Counted from the first letter of the stretch, positions 1 through 7,819 are shown. The stretch is 64,000 bases of DNA from Marinobacter nauticus (GCF_003634635.1 NZ_RBJB01000006.1:159010-223009); one strand, 5' to 3'. Made by a program: numbers and translations. The notes: a model not told the origin generated them from the sequence alone.

Positions 1-244
1 GATTGATTTCACGGAGATTTTGCAAGTCCGTAACAAAAAAGCCCGCAGACATCGCGGGCTTTTGATTCAGGACAAACTTGATATTTATCAGAAGGGTAAT
101 ACGTAGCATGATGAAACCGCTAATCAAGCTGAATGATCTGGAAGCTCTACCAATACTGTCTTCTCACCGACCATGCCCTCGCAAACCAAAACTTTTGTAA
201 CGTCTTTCGTAACATTTTCGACGATTTAGCGTTAATCTCGCTCC
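1..244. other. Left flank of the island, no supported gene
   Basis: No gene can be supported here. The stretch holds a bidirectional terminator (37-63) and several GTAAC-type words. One of them, at 193-203 (TTTTGTAACGT), is an inverted partner of the candidate attachment repeat at 245-257. A 30-codon frame from 108 to 200 has a poorly placed AAGGG ahead of it and is not convincing. This could be chromosome beyond the island or the edge of a second element; the window does not reach far enough left to decide. Confidence 0.4.
37..63. terminator. Bidirectional rho-independent terminator at the left edge
   Basis: AAAAGCCCGC and GCGGGCTTTT form a 10-bp stem around a 7-nt loop, with an A run on one side and a T run on the other. 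It can therefore stop transcription from either direction. The gene it serves is probably outside the window to the left. Confidence 0.8.
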
Positions 245-257
245 AAAACGTTACAAA
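245..257 (+). repeat. Candidate left attachment site (direct repeat copy)
   Basis: AAAACGTTACAAA, identical to 27501-27513 in the same orientation. The match extends to 15 of 16 bases with the preceding TC(C/T). An inverted relative of the same motif lies 42 bp upstream (193-203), as expected for recombinase arm or core binding sites. Confidence 0.55.
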
Positions 258-669
258 TGATCTCCTCCGAAGTCTACGCAAACTTTGACCCGACCCTCAA
301 CCACCAACACTGATTATAGACATCCCTGTTTCAGTTGCACCGCTGATTAGAGTTTTCCGCCCGGTGGGGTTTTGCCGAATTTTCTGTGGGAATCAATTCT
401 TCCGGTTACTTCGGGCACAAGCATTCGCATTTATTTAAAAGTTGGGAAAATTCGTATTGGTCGCAAAGCGGACATTCAAATGCCTGAAGACTTCGGTGGA
501 AGCAAATATTGCGACAGCGCTTTAACCTTGATGAATCATAAACCTCGATTCCCAAAGTTAACCTTCAGTGCGGGCTCTACCTAGTTTCCACGCTTCTCAC
601 TGACATAAGTAGTGGAAGTATATGCTCGTCAGGCTGAAAGCCGTTCTCCCATATGTCCGGCCTTTTTAA
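258..669. other. Region without a supported gene
   Basis: No reading frame here looks like a gene. The 70-codon frame at 372-584 is mostly translation of the interspersed repeat at 459-478 and is rejected. On the minus strand this is the 3' region of the helicase gene, and the stop codon of that gene is at 670-672. No convincing terminator stem with a T run is visible. Confidence 0.5.
459..478 (+). repeat. Interspersed 20-bp repeat, copy 1
   Basis: GGTCGCAAAGCGGACATTCA. The same 20 bases recur at 7793-7812, and a variant with four mismatches lies at 3807-3826. All three are intergenic and on the plus strand. On the minus strand the motif would encode ECPLCD, which produces spurious small frames around it. 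Confidence 0.7.
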
Positions 670-2709
670 CTAAACTCTTAAACGCTGAAGATCTCTTAGA
701 TACCACTGGTGAAATTTGCTGAAATCACGCTTTTGTTGATCAGCCTTTTGGGCGTAGATGGCAGTGCTGGTTTCTGAGCAGGCGGTCCAGCCCGCCTCGT
801 AGACAAAGCGTGTCGCGATTGGAGGTCTTTTCGGGCTACTGTCCCAACGATTGCTCAGCCACTTCTCAAGTCCGTCATCTTGCGGGGCGATCAAGTGAAG
901 CTGGTGCTTGCTTCGGGTTATACCAACGTAAAAGAGCCGACGCTCCTCTTCAATAGCCTCGTCATTCTGCGCCGGCTGAGCTGGCGAAATGATACTGCGA
1001 AGCTCATCGGGGTTTCCGCCTGGAAACTCTTGCTCAGTGAGGCCAACGAGGATGACGTTATCCCACTCAAGACCTTTGGCCCCGTGCAACGTTGAGAGCA
1101 CGAACGGCTCGTGGCCCTCGAAGTCCTGCGTTGGACGGAGAATGAGACCCAAAAAGTTACTGGCATTGATGTCGCTGGCATCGAGCAGTTCGTCGACCTT
1201 AGCGACCCCTCTGCGCTGATCGTTCGATTTCGTTCGACTGACTCCTTCTTTACCAATACTGTCAATGAAGCCAGCGGAATGCAGTTTTCGGAAGACATGG
1301 ACAGCCGGAGTTTGCTCGTCGGCATTCTTGCAGACCGCGCGGAGTTGGGCCAAACGATCCTTCTGAGGTATCGAATATTTGAACAGCTCCCCAAGAACCG
1401 ACCATGGGTCAGCCGAGGGTGCCATCAGTCCACTTAAAGCCGATTTAAACTGTCCTTTCTTCCATCTGAACCCCGCTTGTCTGAGGAAACCGAAGAGGAT
1501 TTGCTGTTTGTTCGGGTGGTTATCCAATCGGCTTAGATCGCCATACACAGCGAGAAGGATGCCAACTATTAAGATGCCTATTTCGGTTCTGGTGTGTAAC
1601 GAGGTTGCGCCATTGAGGTAACGATATGGCACTCTGCAAAGCCGCAATGCAATTTCTGCTTCAGCCAGCGAGGCTTTTGTCCTAGAAAGAATCGCTCTCG
1701 TGCCTTCGATCGATGCGAGACCTGACAGGACAGTGGACAGACATTTGTCAGAGTGGACCCGGACCTCGGTGCGAGGCGTGCTTGGGTGGCTGACACAAAG
1801 TCTGGTCAGTTTTGCAGAGTTGCGTCGAATAACAGAGTTGGCCATCAAAGACAGCTCATGGCCGAATCTGAACGTGCAGGACAGCTGAAAGACTCTCGTA
1901 TTCGGGTAGTGTTTTTCAAACAAACCGCCGATGAAATCGGGGCGCGCTCCTCGCCACTCGTAAATGCATTGGTTGATGTCACCCACGGCCATCACGGAAG
2001 CCCCCGATCGTGCCAGCAGTCTTGTCATATCATGTTGGACGAGGTTCACGTCCTGATATTCATCAACAATGATATGAGCGAGGTGGTCACTGAACCCCGT
2101 GTCGTTGCGCAAAAGCTCAACCGCCTCAATCAAAGCGTCATCGAATGTGCGCAGGCCACTGTCTTCCAGTAGCTCGCAGTATCGTCGGTATGCGCGAATC
2201 GACTCCGGCTTCTCGGAGCCGAATATAGGATCGCTGGCTGCATCGGATGGCGTCACCGCCGCCGCTCTGCAGCGAGCAATAAATAACTCCAATGCTTCAA
2301 TGTCATTCGGGTCGATGTAATCGGTCTCTTCCTCAAAGCCTTCTCGATACGCTTGCTTTATCAGCTGATCGTAGCGGTAATCGTCAGACCCTAGGAGCTC
2401 TTTCTTACGGATGCTCTGATTACACTCTCCGTGCCGGACGATTTCCAGAGCCAAACTGTGAAAGGTCCGGGCTTCCGGAATTACAGGTGATTTCAGCGCT
2501 ACCCTCAGTTTCTGTGAAAAACTGACCTGGGCGGATTTGTTATACATCAGAATTAGGATAGATCTTGGGTCAATTCCGGATCGCACCAAGCGTTCAACGC
2601 GCTTCACCAGAGTCGTGGTTTTTCCGCTGCCGGGCACTGCTTTTACCAGCGCATGCCCTGCGCCATGGCTGACGACTCTTTTTTGTTCCCAAGTTAGTCG
2701 CTTTGTCAT
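670..2709 (-). CDS. UvrD/PcrA-like superfamily 1 DNA helicase
   Basis: A 679-residue UvrD-type ATP-dependent DNA helicase, predicted to translocate on and unwind DNA. Visible motifs are Walker A AVPGSGKT (residues 24-31), motif II DEYQD, a Q-motif-like start LTWEQ, the late UvrD motif TLHGAKGLEWDNV and motif VI YVGITRS. A tail of about 60 residues after motif VI has no assigned domain. The start at 2709 was preferred over a longer frame because its ATG overlaps the TGA of the upstream nuclease gene (ATGA), so the two are translationally coupled. The partnership with a nuclease, as in Gabija (nuclease-like GajA plus UvrD-like GajB), suggests phage or plasmid defence. The family assignment is firm; the defence role is inference. 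Confidence 0.9.
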   Translation of the reverse strand: MTKRLTWEQKRVVSHGAGHALVKAVPGSGKTTTLVKRVERLVRSGIDPRSILILMYNKSAQVSFSQKLRVALKSPVIPEARTFHSLALEIVRHGECNQSIRKKELLGSDDYRYDQLIKQAYREGFEEETDYIDPNDIEALELFIARCRAAAVTPSDAASDPIFGSEKPESIRAYRRYCELLEDSGLRTFDDALIEAVELLRNDTGFSDHLAHIIVDEYQDVNLVQHDMTRLLARSGASVMAVGDINQCIYEWRGARPDFIGGLFEKHYPNTRVFQLSCTFRFGHELSLMANSVIRRNSAKLTRLCVSHPSTPRTEVRVHSDKCLSTVLSGLASIEGTRAILSRTKASLAEAEIALRLCRVPYRYLNGATSLHTRTEIGILIVGILLAVYGDLSRLDNHPNKQQILFGFLRQAGFRWKKGQFKSALSGLMAPSADPWSVLGELFKYSIPQKDRLAQLRAVCKNADEQTPAVHVFRKLHSAGFIDSIGKEGVSRTKSNDQRRGVAKVDELLDASDINASNFLGLILRPTQDFEGHEPFVLSTLHGAKGLEWDNVILVGLTEQEFPGGNPDELRSIISPAQPAQNDEAIEEERRLFYVGITRSKHQLHLIAPQDDGLEKWLSNRWDSSPKRPPIATRFVYEAGWTACSETSTAIYAQKADQQKRDFSKFHQWYLRDLQRLRV

Positions 2710-3692
2710 GTTTTCATCCGGTAGGATGCACACTGTCGGGCCTCGGTGTATGGGACCATCTTCGCCTTACTACGACAGAACAAGAAACCGTCTTCCCAGT
2801 ACTCCGCATGCTCGCACCGAACGCAGTTGGGAAACTGGGAATCCGGATCAGCTTCGCCGACGAAGTTCCGCAGATTAGCGATCAGTTCAGCCCCAGCGGT
2901 CGAGCTTGGCCAAGTGTTCGATACTGTGTTAGCGGTTAGATCGACTGCTGACAGAGGCTGGGTAGTCCGATTCAGCCGTCCGGACTCACTGAGGCTCCAG
3001 ACATCCAAGAACACATTGCCCACAGAGCACTCGCCGCGACATGTTTCCTCCAATCTTGCAGGCGGCTGCCAGTTATAAACGGTCAGATTATCGTCTTTTC
3101 CCGAATAATATCCGGTCATCAACTGCCGAATATCCGCTTCAGATGCAATCTTGAATTCAAGAATCGGAACCCCGGTCTCGATCTTCTCTGGGCTACAGGG
3201 GTGTGTTACACACATTTCGATGTAACACCGTCGCTCGCTTGTCGCGTGGCTTAACAAGACATCCGGTTTAAAACCGGTATAAGCATCTTTCTTTTCGAGC
3301 GCCGCTGTGTCGAAAAACTGCGTCAAGTTGTACTTTGCGGGAACTGACGTCTGGCAACGAAGGGAGGAGACTCTCGCAAGTGCCAATCGTTCGCCAGTGC
3401 AAAAAACTTGGCGTTCTAATGCGAGACTGATGGGCGTTCCATCGTTCAATGATTTTTGATATCGCTCGAAGAAGGCCTCTTTTGCACACCTATGCAGGTA
3501 AGTCTCAAGGGTGCAGCATTCTTGCGCATGACGGAAATGCCTCGCGTTCTTTTCGCCCATCACTGGGGAAAGGTTTTGTCTACAGCCGGGGCAAATGTAA
3601 TCCTGCGAGCGGACTGCTTCCCTGATATGAGTTAGGAATCCGTGGGAATCTAGTGCGAACGCGTACTGAATTGTTTTAGAGTCAGCGGTCAT
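2706..3692 (-). CDS. CoiA-like nuclease
   Basis: A 328-residue protein resembling competence protein CoiA and related nucleases. The N-terminus has the CoiA-type zinc motif YICPGCRQNL followed by ARHFRHA (about residues 32-56). The middle has the nuclease-like core KPDVLL, then YIEMCVTH and a following PEK, fitting the PD-(D/E)XK variant of this family. A third cysteine cluster near the C-terminus (CVRCEHAEY, FLFC) may be a second zinc site. Its stop codon overlaps the start of the UvrD-like helicase. The start is ATG at 3692 with a purine-rich GGGAG-GAGGG region upstream. Nothing nearby suggests natural competence, so a role as effector nuclease of a two-gene defence module is more likely, but that is inferred. 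Confidence 0.75.
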   Translation of the reverse strand: MTADSKTIQYAFALDSHGFLTHIREAVRSQDYICPGCRQNLSPVMGEKNARHFRHAQECCTLETYLHRCAKEAFFERYQKSLNDGTPISLALERQVFCTGERLALARVSSLRCQTSVPAKYNLTQFFDTAALEKKDAYTGFKPDVLLSHATSERRCYIEMCVTHPCSPEKIETGVPILEFKIASEADIRQLMTGYYSGKDDNLTVYNWQPPARLEETCRGECSVGNVFLDVWSLSESGRLNRTTQPLSAVDLTANTVSNTWPSSTAGAELIANLRNFVGEADPDSQFPNCVRCEHAEYWEDGFLFCRSKAKMVPYTEARQCASYRMKT

Positions 3693-3806
3693 AGCCCTCT
3701 AGTCTCCCGGAAAATGAACGTTTGGGATAGGCGTAGCTCAAAGTGAGCGGCGTAAAGCAAACGAACAGAACATTTGTAGGTCAACACGAACGTCCAGCTT
3801 TGAAGT

Positions 3807-3826
3807 GGTCGCAAAGCGAACATTTC
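3807..3826 (+). repeat. Interspersed 20-bp repeat, copy 2 (variant)
   Basis: GGTCGCAAAGCGAACATTTC, a diverged copy of the 20-bp repeat at 459-478 and 7793-7812. It lies between two operons and overlaps no supported gene. Confidence 0.6.
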
Positions 3827-3878
3827 GGTCTGTCGATAAATGTGTGTTAAATGGCCCCAGTTTGACGCCCCAGGTGTC

Positions 3879-3974
3879 TTAATAAGTAGGGACCGTCCAG
3901 TTCTCCTCGGTTACCGCGTAATGCAGTTTCACCAGCTGTTCCTTGGATGTCAGATGAGAACATGGTGAGTTCAT
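3879..3974 (-). CDS. Possible 31-residue small protein at the end of the GTPase operon
   Basis: An ATG frame of 31 codons starts 31 nt after the stop of the upstream small gene on the same strand. Its residues (for example KEQLVKLHYAVTEENW) look protein-like and moderately acidic. There is no good ribosome-binding site, and the start lies in a hairpin-forming region. It could be a small partner of the GTPase operon, the tail of a decayed gene, or chance. Confidence 0.3.
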   Translation of the reverse strand: MNSPCSHLTSKEQLVKLHYAVTEENWTVPTY

Positions 3975-4005
3975 TGCCAACTCATTTGTTCATGTTTTAA
4001 CCGAA

Positions 4006-4509
4006 TTAGGGGCCAACGACATCGAAGGCGAGTCTTTGCAACCTCTTGACCGCGTATTGCCTCACGGACGTGGGATGATAATGGCACATCAGCCCCTGAA
4101 CTCCGGCGCGTAAAAATGCGAGTACGAACGCTGCATCATCGATGTGACCTGTGGCTGTTCTGGCGAGGTAGGCCAATAATTTTTCCCTTAAAAAATGTCG
4201 GTATCGCTTGCCGTCGCTAAAGTTAGGCGGATAAATAACAGTGGGTTGTGAGTTTGTCACGACCGATTCCGTTGGCGGCTGCAAAACATCAGTCACTGCA
4301 ACAACAGTTTTTACGTAATGGATCTGCCGGGTCTCGACGAGTAAATCAACGGATACATCGACCAATGATTTGAATGCCAGAACCAGCGAATTTGTATCAC
4401 TCAGGGTGTCCGGCAGCCTGGCACTTGCTGCCTCTTTCGATACGAACTCGCGCAGCTGATCTGATAGGTTTTCGATTAACACGCCGTCGACCGGCTCATT
4501 CGTGCTCAA
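4006..4509 (-). CDS. Uncharacterised protein, third gene of the GTPase operon
   Basis: Not recognised. The frame reads 167 residues from a TTG start, with no membrane segment or clear motif, and a C-terminal half that looks helical. An ATG at 4547 directly follows the stop of the preceding gene and opens a 13-codon frame (MADAIEIYSEKLR) whose TGA overlaps this TTG. This means either a short leader peptide coupled to the real gene, or one gene starting at 4547 that carries a one-base frameshift near 4508. It lies 38 bp after the second gene of an operon headed by a dynamin-like GTPase and is presumably a partner of it. Confidence 0.6.
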   Translation of the reverse strand: MSTNEPVDGVLIENLSDQLREFVSKEAASARLPDTLSDTNSLVLAFKSLVDVSVDLLVETRQIHYVKTVVAVTDVLQPPTESVVTNSQPTVIYPPNFSDGKRYRHFLREKLLAYLARTATGHIDDAAFVLAFLRAGVQGLMCHYHPTSVRQYAVKRLQRLAFDVVGP

Positions 4510-4547
4510 CGTAATTTCTCGCTATATATCTCGATTGCGTCAGCCAT

Positions 4548-5069
4548 TTATTTTTTGATGCTCTTAGCTTCGTTAACTCGTGTTGCCCACTTTGCTAGGA
4601 GTTTGGGGTGCGCCTCCAGTTCTTTCCGCATAAAAGCATCTAGGTGGTTTATGAAATCGTCCTTCTCACCTCGATAAAGGATTGCCCCTTCAAATGGGAA
4701 TTCCTTCTTAACTTTTTCTGAGAAAGACGATTGCGACAAAAGATCGTCAAATTTGGGCGATTTCAGGTTTTCCTGAGACTTCTGATCTTTGCTCGCAGCA
4801 CGAACCTGAGCACCTTCAAGGCTGTGCTTGATGTTCGACAGTGAGTTGCTTAGGGCCGAGTAGTGTTTCAGTTCCTTTTTGAGCGCATTTCTCTCGGGCC
4901 GGTTTTTTTGAACCCAGATCTCGTATGCATCACGTGTCAGCTCCAAGCGCACGTCAGCTGCGGTCCTCTTGCTTTCAGCTATCCACCGATCATGTCGACG
5001 CTTTTTGTTCCCGCTGACTTCATCAAAAACTGTTTCGGTTAACGCTGCCGCGAAATAAAATAAACGCAT
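4548..5069 (-). CDS. Uncharacterised charged protein, second gene of the GTPase operon
   Basis: Not recognised. It has 173 residues, is rich in Lys and Glu, and has predicted helical or coiled segments in the middle (about 55-100). The first ten residues are hydrophobic but too short for a membrane span. The start at 5069 is preferred to an ATG two codons upstream because AAGGA sits 7 nt before it. It lies 67 bp downstream of the dynamin-like GTPase, with a strong 11-bp hairpin between the two genes. Bacterial dynamin-like proteins often act with small partners encoded next to them, so an accessory role is plausible but unproven. Confidence 0.65.
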   Translation of the reverse strand: MRLFYFAAALTETVFDEVSGNKKRRHDRWIAESKRTAADVRLELTRDAYEIWVQKNRPERNALKKELKHYSALSNSLSNIKHSLEGAQVRAASKDQKSQENLKSPKFDDLLSQSSFSEKVKKEFPFEGAILYRGEKDDFINHLDAFMRKELEAHPKLLAKWATRVNEAKSIKK

Positions 5070-5096
5070 GAGCATTTCCTTGTGTCAGGTCCTTTA

Positions 5097-5125
5097 CAGT
5101 GATCGCCATCAATCGGCGATCACTG
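5097..5125 (-). promoter_or_regulatory. Intergenic hairpin within the GTPase operon
   Basis: CAGTGATCGCC and GGCGATCACTG form a perfect 11-bp stem with a 7-nt loop, between the GTPase stop codon and the next gene. There is no T run after it, so it is not a standard terminator. It may protect or process the upstream messenger and lower expression of the downstream partners relative to the GTPase. Confidence 0.55.
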
Positions 5126-5136
5126 CATCCTGTAGC

Positions 5137-7449
5137 CTATTGAGCCTTGAGTTTCGTTTTGACGTTGCAGAGCGTGTCATCCACTTGAGCGAGTTCAGTA
5201 GCATCAAAGCCAGTTTTCGCGTCAGCGTACAAGCGTTCTATGTGCTTCTCTGCTTCTGTAGTCAGACCTTCAACCGCTTTTGAAAAAGCAATTTCGGTAT
5301 TGTCCCAGTAAGCCCCAATATCACGGGCGACCTTGGAGGCTATGCCTTCATCCTTTAGCTCTTTTACGACCGTCCTCGCCATAGATTTCGACCAACTGGA
5401 GAAAAGACGATACACCACAAGGCCCAGAAGCGCTGAAATTGCTACACCCCATACCAGAGGCCCACCGGTAGCTCCTACAAGCCAGGGTAATGTAGTTGGG
5501 GTGGCAATAATGCCCAGCGAGGTAAGCACGCCCCCAGCTTTACCAACCAAGATATAGGCACCTAAGTTAGAAGTAATGGTAGACACGTAAGCTCCCATTG
5601 CTCCGAACGCTGCCAGCCCTGACATGCCTCCGATGAAGGCAGACTGCCCGTCGAAAGAACTCAACAAGGCCGATCGGTTTGTATCAAACTCAAACTCGTT
5701 GTCTGCCACGTTTGCATAAGTTCCGGGTACGAGGGCGGTGAACTCATTCACCAGAGCCTCGGTTTCTTTGGCGAAGAGTTTGCTTGAGGTGTTCATGATG
5801 CGGTTGGTTTTAGCCTGAAAATACTGACCAATCGCTACAGAAACGCCAGCTTTTGCTGCGTCTTTGTCGTCAAAACGTTCTTCGATAAAACGAGTGACAA
5901 ACGACTCAGAAGTGATTTGCTTCACAACGTCCGAAACCTGATCGATCGTGTCGTTCTTGTAGGCCTTAATGGATGCCTTCTGATCCTCAAACTTATCTAA
6001 AACGCGAGCATTGTCTCTACGAAATCGCGCTTCCATTTGCTGGACCTCCGAGAGTCGTTCGTCGGCGCTGCGCTTCCGGTCATTATTCTCGTATTGAGCC
6101 AAGTCCACTTGAGCCAGCAGTTGTTTTTTGATGGCGTGAGTCTTGTTCTGGCGAATAGCATCAAGATTCTCTGTAACATTCGTTACTAACTCCTGAAAGC
6201 GATCCTTGAACCTCTGTACGTGCTCTTTATTACCATCCCAGAATGGAATGATGCGTTGCTCCCAATCTTCCGCCGTTGGCCGTTTATACCCTTCCACGGC
6301 TGCTTCCAGATCCTCGTAAAGAGAATGACTTAGCGCTCTGTCGAGATGGATTGATGCACGTTTTCTTCCGTCCAAGAAGCTCTCAAGAGAATCAACTCCC
6401 GCCGCCTGAGTAGCCAAGATCGTCAAATTTTGAATCGGGTTTGACGGATCAAGAGGGGCATTTCCTGGGGCGCGAAGAATGTTGGCAAAGAATTCGGTTT
6501 CACCGGCATCCCGCAGAAATTTAGTGACGCTCGAAGTATAGAGAAACCCGTCTGCCAGATGCATCGCTTCATAGGCTTTCTGAACATCGAGACTGTCGAC
6601 CTCCTCACCACTTTCTTTCCGAATATAGTCGGGGTCAAACAATTGGCCAGGCGTGTCCAGTAGCGAGACATTCTCCAATGCAGGAGCATCCACATAGACA
6701 ATGGCTAGATAGGCTTCGGGGAAAGGAATGCTATCGTTCTCATCTCGCGCAGCGAATTTTTTGAGTATAGAGTAATCCCCCGTATCAAGCACAAAGCTCT
6801 CATGATCACCTTCTAATTTGTTCAGGTTGAAAGTGGTTGACCCATCAAAGTATCTGACTACAGATACGTTCTCGTCCTCTCCCAGCGAGGGGTGCTTCAG
6901 TTTTGAGTGCCGAAAAAGGGTGCAGGCCGCGGTCATTGGCTGAAAGCCTTCTGGTGCGATCTGCTGCGCCAACACCATATTTGTTATATGAGACTTACCG
7001 GAGTCGCTCGGTCCAACGATGCCAATGATCGGTTCATTGGAGCCAGCCTGTAAGTCTTTTTTCGCCTGCTCAAATTTCTCGATCAACGCTGTTTGCTGTA
7101 CATGCTCGGGAAGCGCCTTAAGTTCATTTACACTCTTATCAATTGAATCGAGTAGTTCTGAGACCTCTTTTTCTACTTCGGAATTCGACATCTCATTCTT
7201 TCCTTGAAATAGGGATTCTGGTTTTGAGGCGATCTTCATGTACTCTTCTAGGCTTGCACCAATAGCGCGGATGTAATCCTGCACAACGTTCAGTGGGTAT
7301 TCAGTTGGATTCGCTTCAACGCGTGAAGCCATCTTCTGACTCGTGACCAATGAGCAGCGCTCAATGGCCGCTTGTTGAGAGAGTCCCGCTCTCTTCCGAG
7401 TTGCGACCAAGTACTCACTCAGTTCCTGATTTTTCGATTCTGAGGACAT
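5137..7449 (-). CDS. HTH-fused dynamin-like GTPase with membrane hairpin
   Basis: A 770-residue fusion. Residues about 11-72 look like an XRE-type helix-turn-helix (YLVATRKRAGLSQQAAIERC). There is then a linker, a dynamin/Era-type GTPase with P-loop GPSDSGKS (146-153) and G3 motif DTPG (265-268), and a long helical stalk. A hydrophobic Gly/Ala-rich region at about 600-682 can form two or more membrane spans, followed by a C-terminal helical tail. Known bacterial dynamin-like proteins remodel membranes, and some act in phage response. The start at 7449 is chosen because the extra 50 codons upstream cross the palindromic operator at 7520-7550. Fusion of a DNA-binding domain to a dynamin is unusual and suggests autoregulation or direct sensing of DNA state. 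Confidence 0.85.
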   Translation of the reverse strand: MSSESKNQELSEYLVATRKRAGLSQQAAIERCSLVTSQKMASRVEANPTEYPLNVVQDYIRAIGASLEEYMKIASKPESLFQGKNEMSNSEVEKEVSELLDSIDKSVNELKALPEHVQQTALIEKFEQAKKDLQAGSNEPIIGIVGPSDSGKSHITNMVLAQQIAPEGFQPMTAACTLFRHSKLKHPSLGEDENVSVVRYFDGSTTFNLNKLEGDHESFVLDTGDYSILKKFAARDENDSIPFPEAYLAIVYVDAPALENVSLLDTPGQLFDPDYIRKESGEEVDSLDVQKAYEAMHLADGFLYTSSVTKFLRDAGETEFFANILRAPGNAPLDPSNPIQNLTILATQAAGVDSLESFLDGRKRASIHLDRALSHSLYEDLEAAVEGYKRPTAEDWEQRIIPFWDGNKEHVQRFKDRFQELVTNVTENLDAIRQNKTHAIKKQLLAQVDLAQYENNDRKRSADERLSEVQQMEARFRRDNARVLDKFEDQKASIKAYKNDTIDQVSDVVKQITSESFVTRFIEERFDDKDAAKAGVSVAIGQYFQAKTNRIMNTSSKLFAKETEALVNEFTALVPGTYANVADNEFEFDTNRSALLSSFDGQSAFIGGMSGLAAFGAMGAYVSTITSNLGAYILVGKAGGVLTSLGIIATPTTLPWLVGATGGPLVWGVAISALLGLVVYRLFSSWSKSMARTVVKELKDEGIASKVARDIGAYWDNTEIAFSKAVEGLTTEAEKHIERLYADAKTGFDATELAQVDDTLCNVKTKLKAQ

Positions 7450-7450
7450 T

Positions 7451-7460
7451 TTTTTACTCG
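7451..7460. promoter_or_regulatory. Extra operator half-site at the GTPase start codon
   Basis: TTTTTACTCG repeats the arm of the palindrome at 7520-7550 and ends one base from the ATG at 7449. A bound repressor here would block translation initiation or transcription elongation. Confidence 0.5.
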
Positions 7461-7519
7461 CTATGCGACTGATTTCTAGTCCACAATAGCTCGGACTTTC
7501 TGGCACTGCAAGAAAAAAT

Positions 7520-7550
7520 CGATTTTTACTCGTCACGCGAGTAAAAATCG
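7520..7550. promoter_or_regulatory. Perfect palindromic operator upstream of the HTH-dynamin gene
   Basis: CGATTTTTACTCG and CGAGTAAAAATCG are perfect 13-bp inverted arms separated by five bases, 71 bp upstream of the GTPase start. A third half-site abuts the start codon. The layout fits an operator for the XRE-like domain fused to the GTPase, giving autoregulation. As RNA it would also form a hairpin, but no T run follows. Confidence 0.7.
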
Positions 7551-7792
7551 CACTCCTTAAACAATTTGCTTCGCCAGCAAAGATGCTCACAAGGCACAAC
7601 GCGTTGCTAAACGCCTATTCGCCAAATCTGCCTGCATAGACCGGAGATCACTTATCTAACGCGGCCCTTGAGAGAAAGTCATGGTAGGTTAAGGTTTTTC
7701 GGAGCCGCACCAGATTTGTTTTGCGCCATAGGCTGAGCGATAGCGAATGACACTATGTTGAAGGGTAGCTTTTGTTGCCTGGGATGCGGGAC

Positions 7793-7812
7793 GGTCGCAA
7801 AGCGGACATTCA
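7793..7812 (+). repeat. Interspersed 20-bp repeat, copy 3
   Basis: Identical to the copy at 459-478. It lies just past the end of the attC-like site at 7820-7892, in a gene-poor stretch of about 270 bp before the GTPase operator. Confidence 0.7.
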
Positions 7813-7819
7813 GATTTAA

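Larger units (their letters stand above)
3693..4005. other. Intergenic region between the nuclease/helicase and GTPase operons
   Basis: It holds a variant copy of the interspersed repeat (3807-3826) and a hairpin-forming stretch (3957-3996) with nested arms AACATG/CATGTT and GAGTT/AACTC. It also holds a 31-codon candidate frame on the minus strand (3879-3974), listed separately. A promoter for the CoiA/UvrD pair should lie at about 3700-3780 but no strong -35/-10 pair is evident. Confidence 0.4.

Noticed and set aside
108..200. 30-codon frame beginning with two ATG codons
   Set aside because: Poorly spaced ribosome site and no recognisable residues.
372..584. 70-codon plus-strand frame near the left end
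   Set aside because: Much of it is translation of the 20-bp interspersed repeat, with no ribosome-binding site.
7450..7599. Longer N-terminus for the HTH-dynamin protein
   Set aside because: The extra 50 codons cross the palindromic operator and do not resemble protein.
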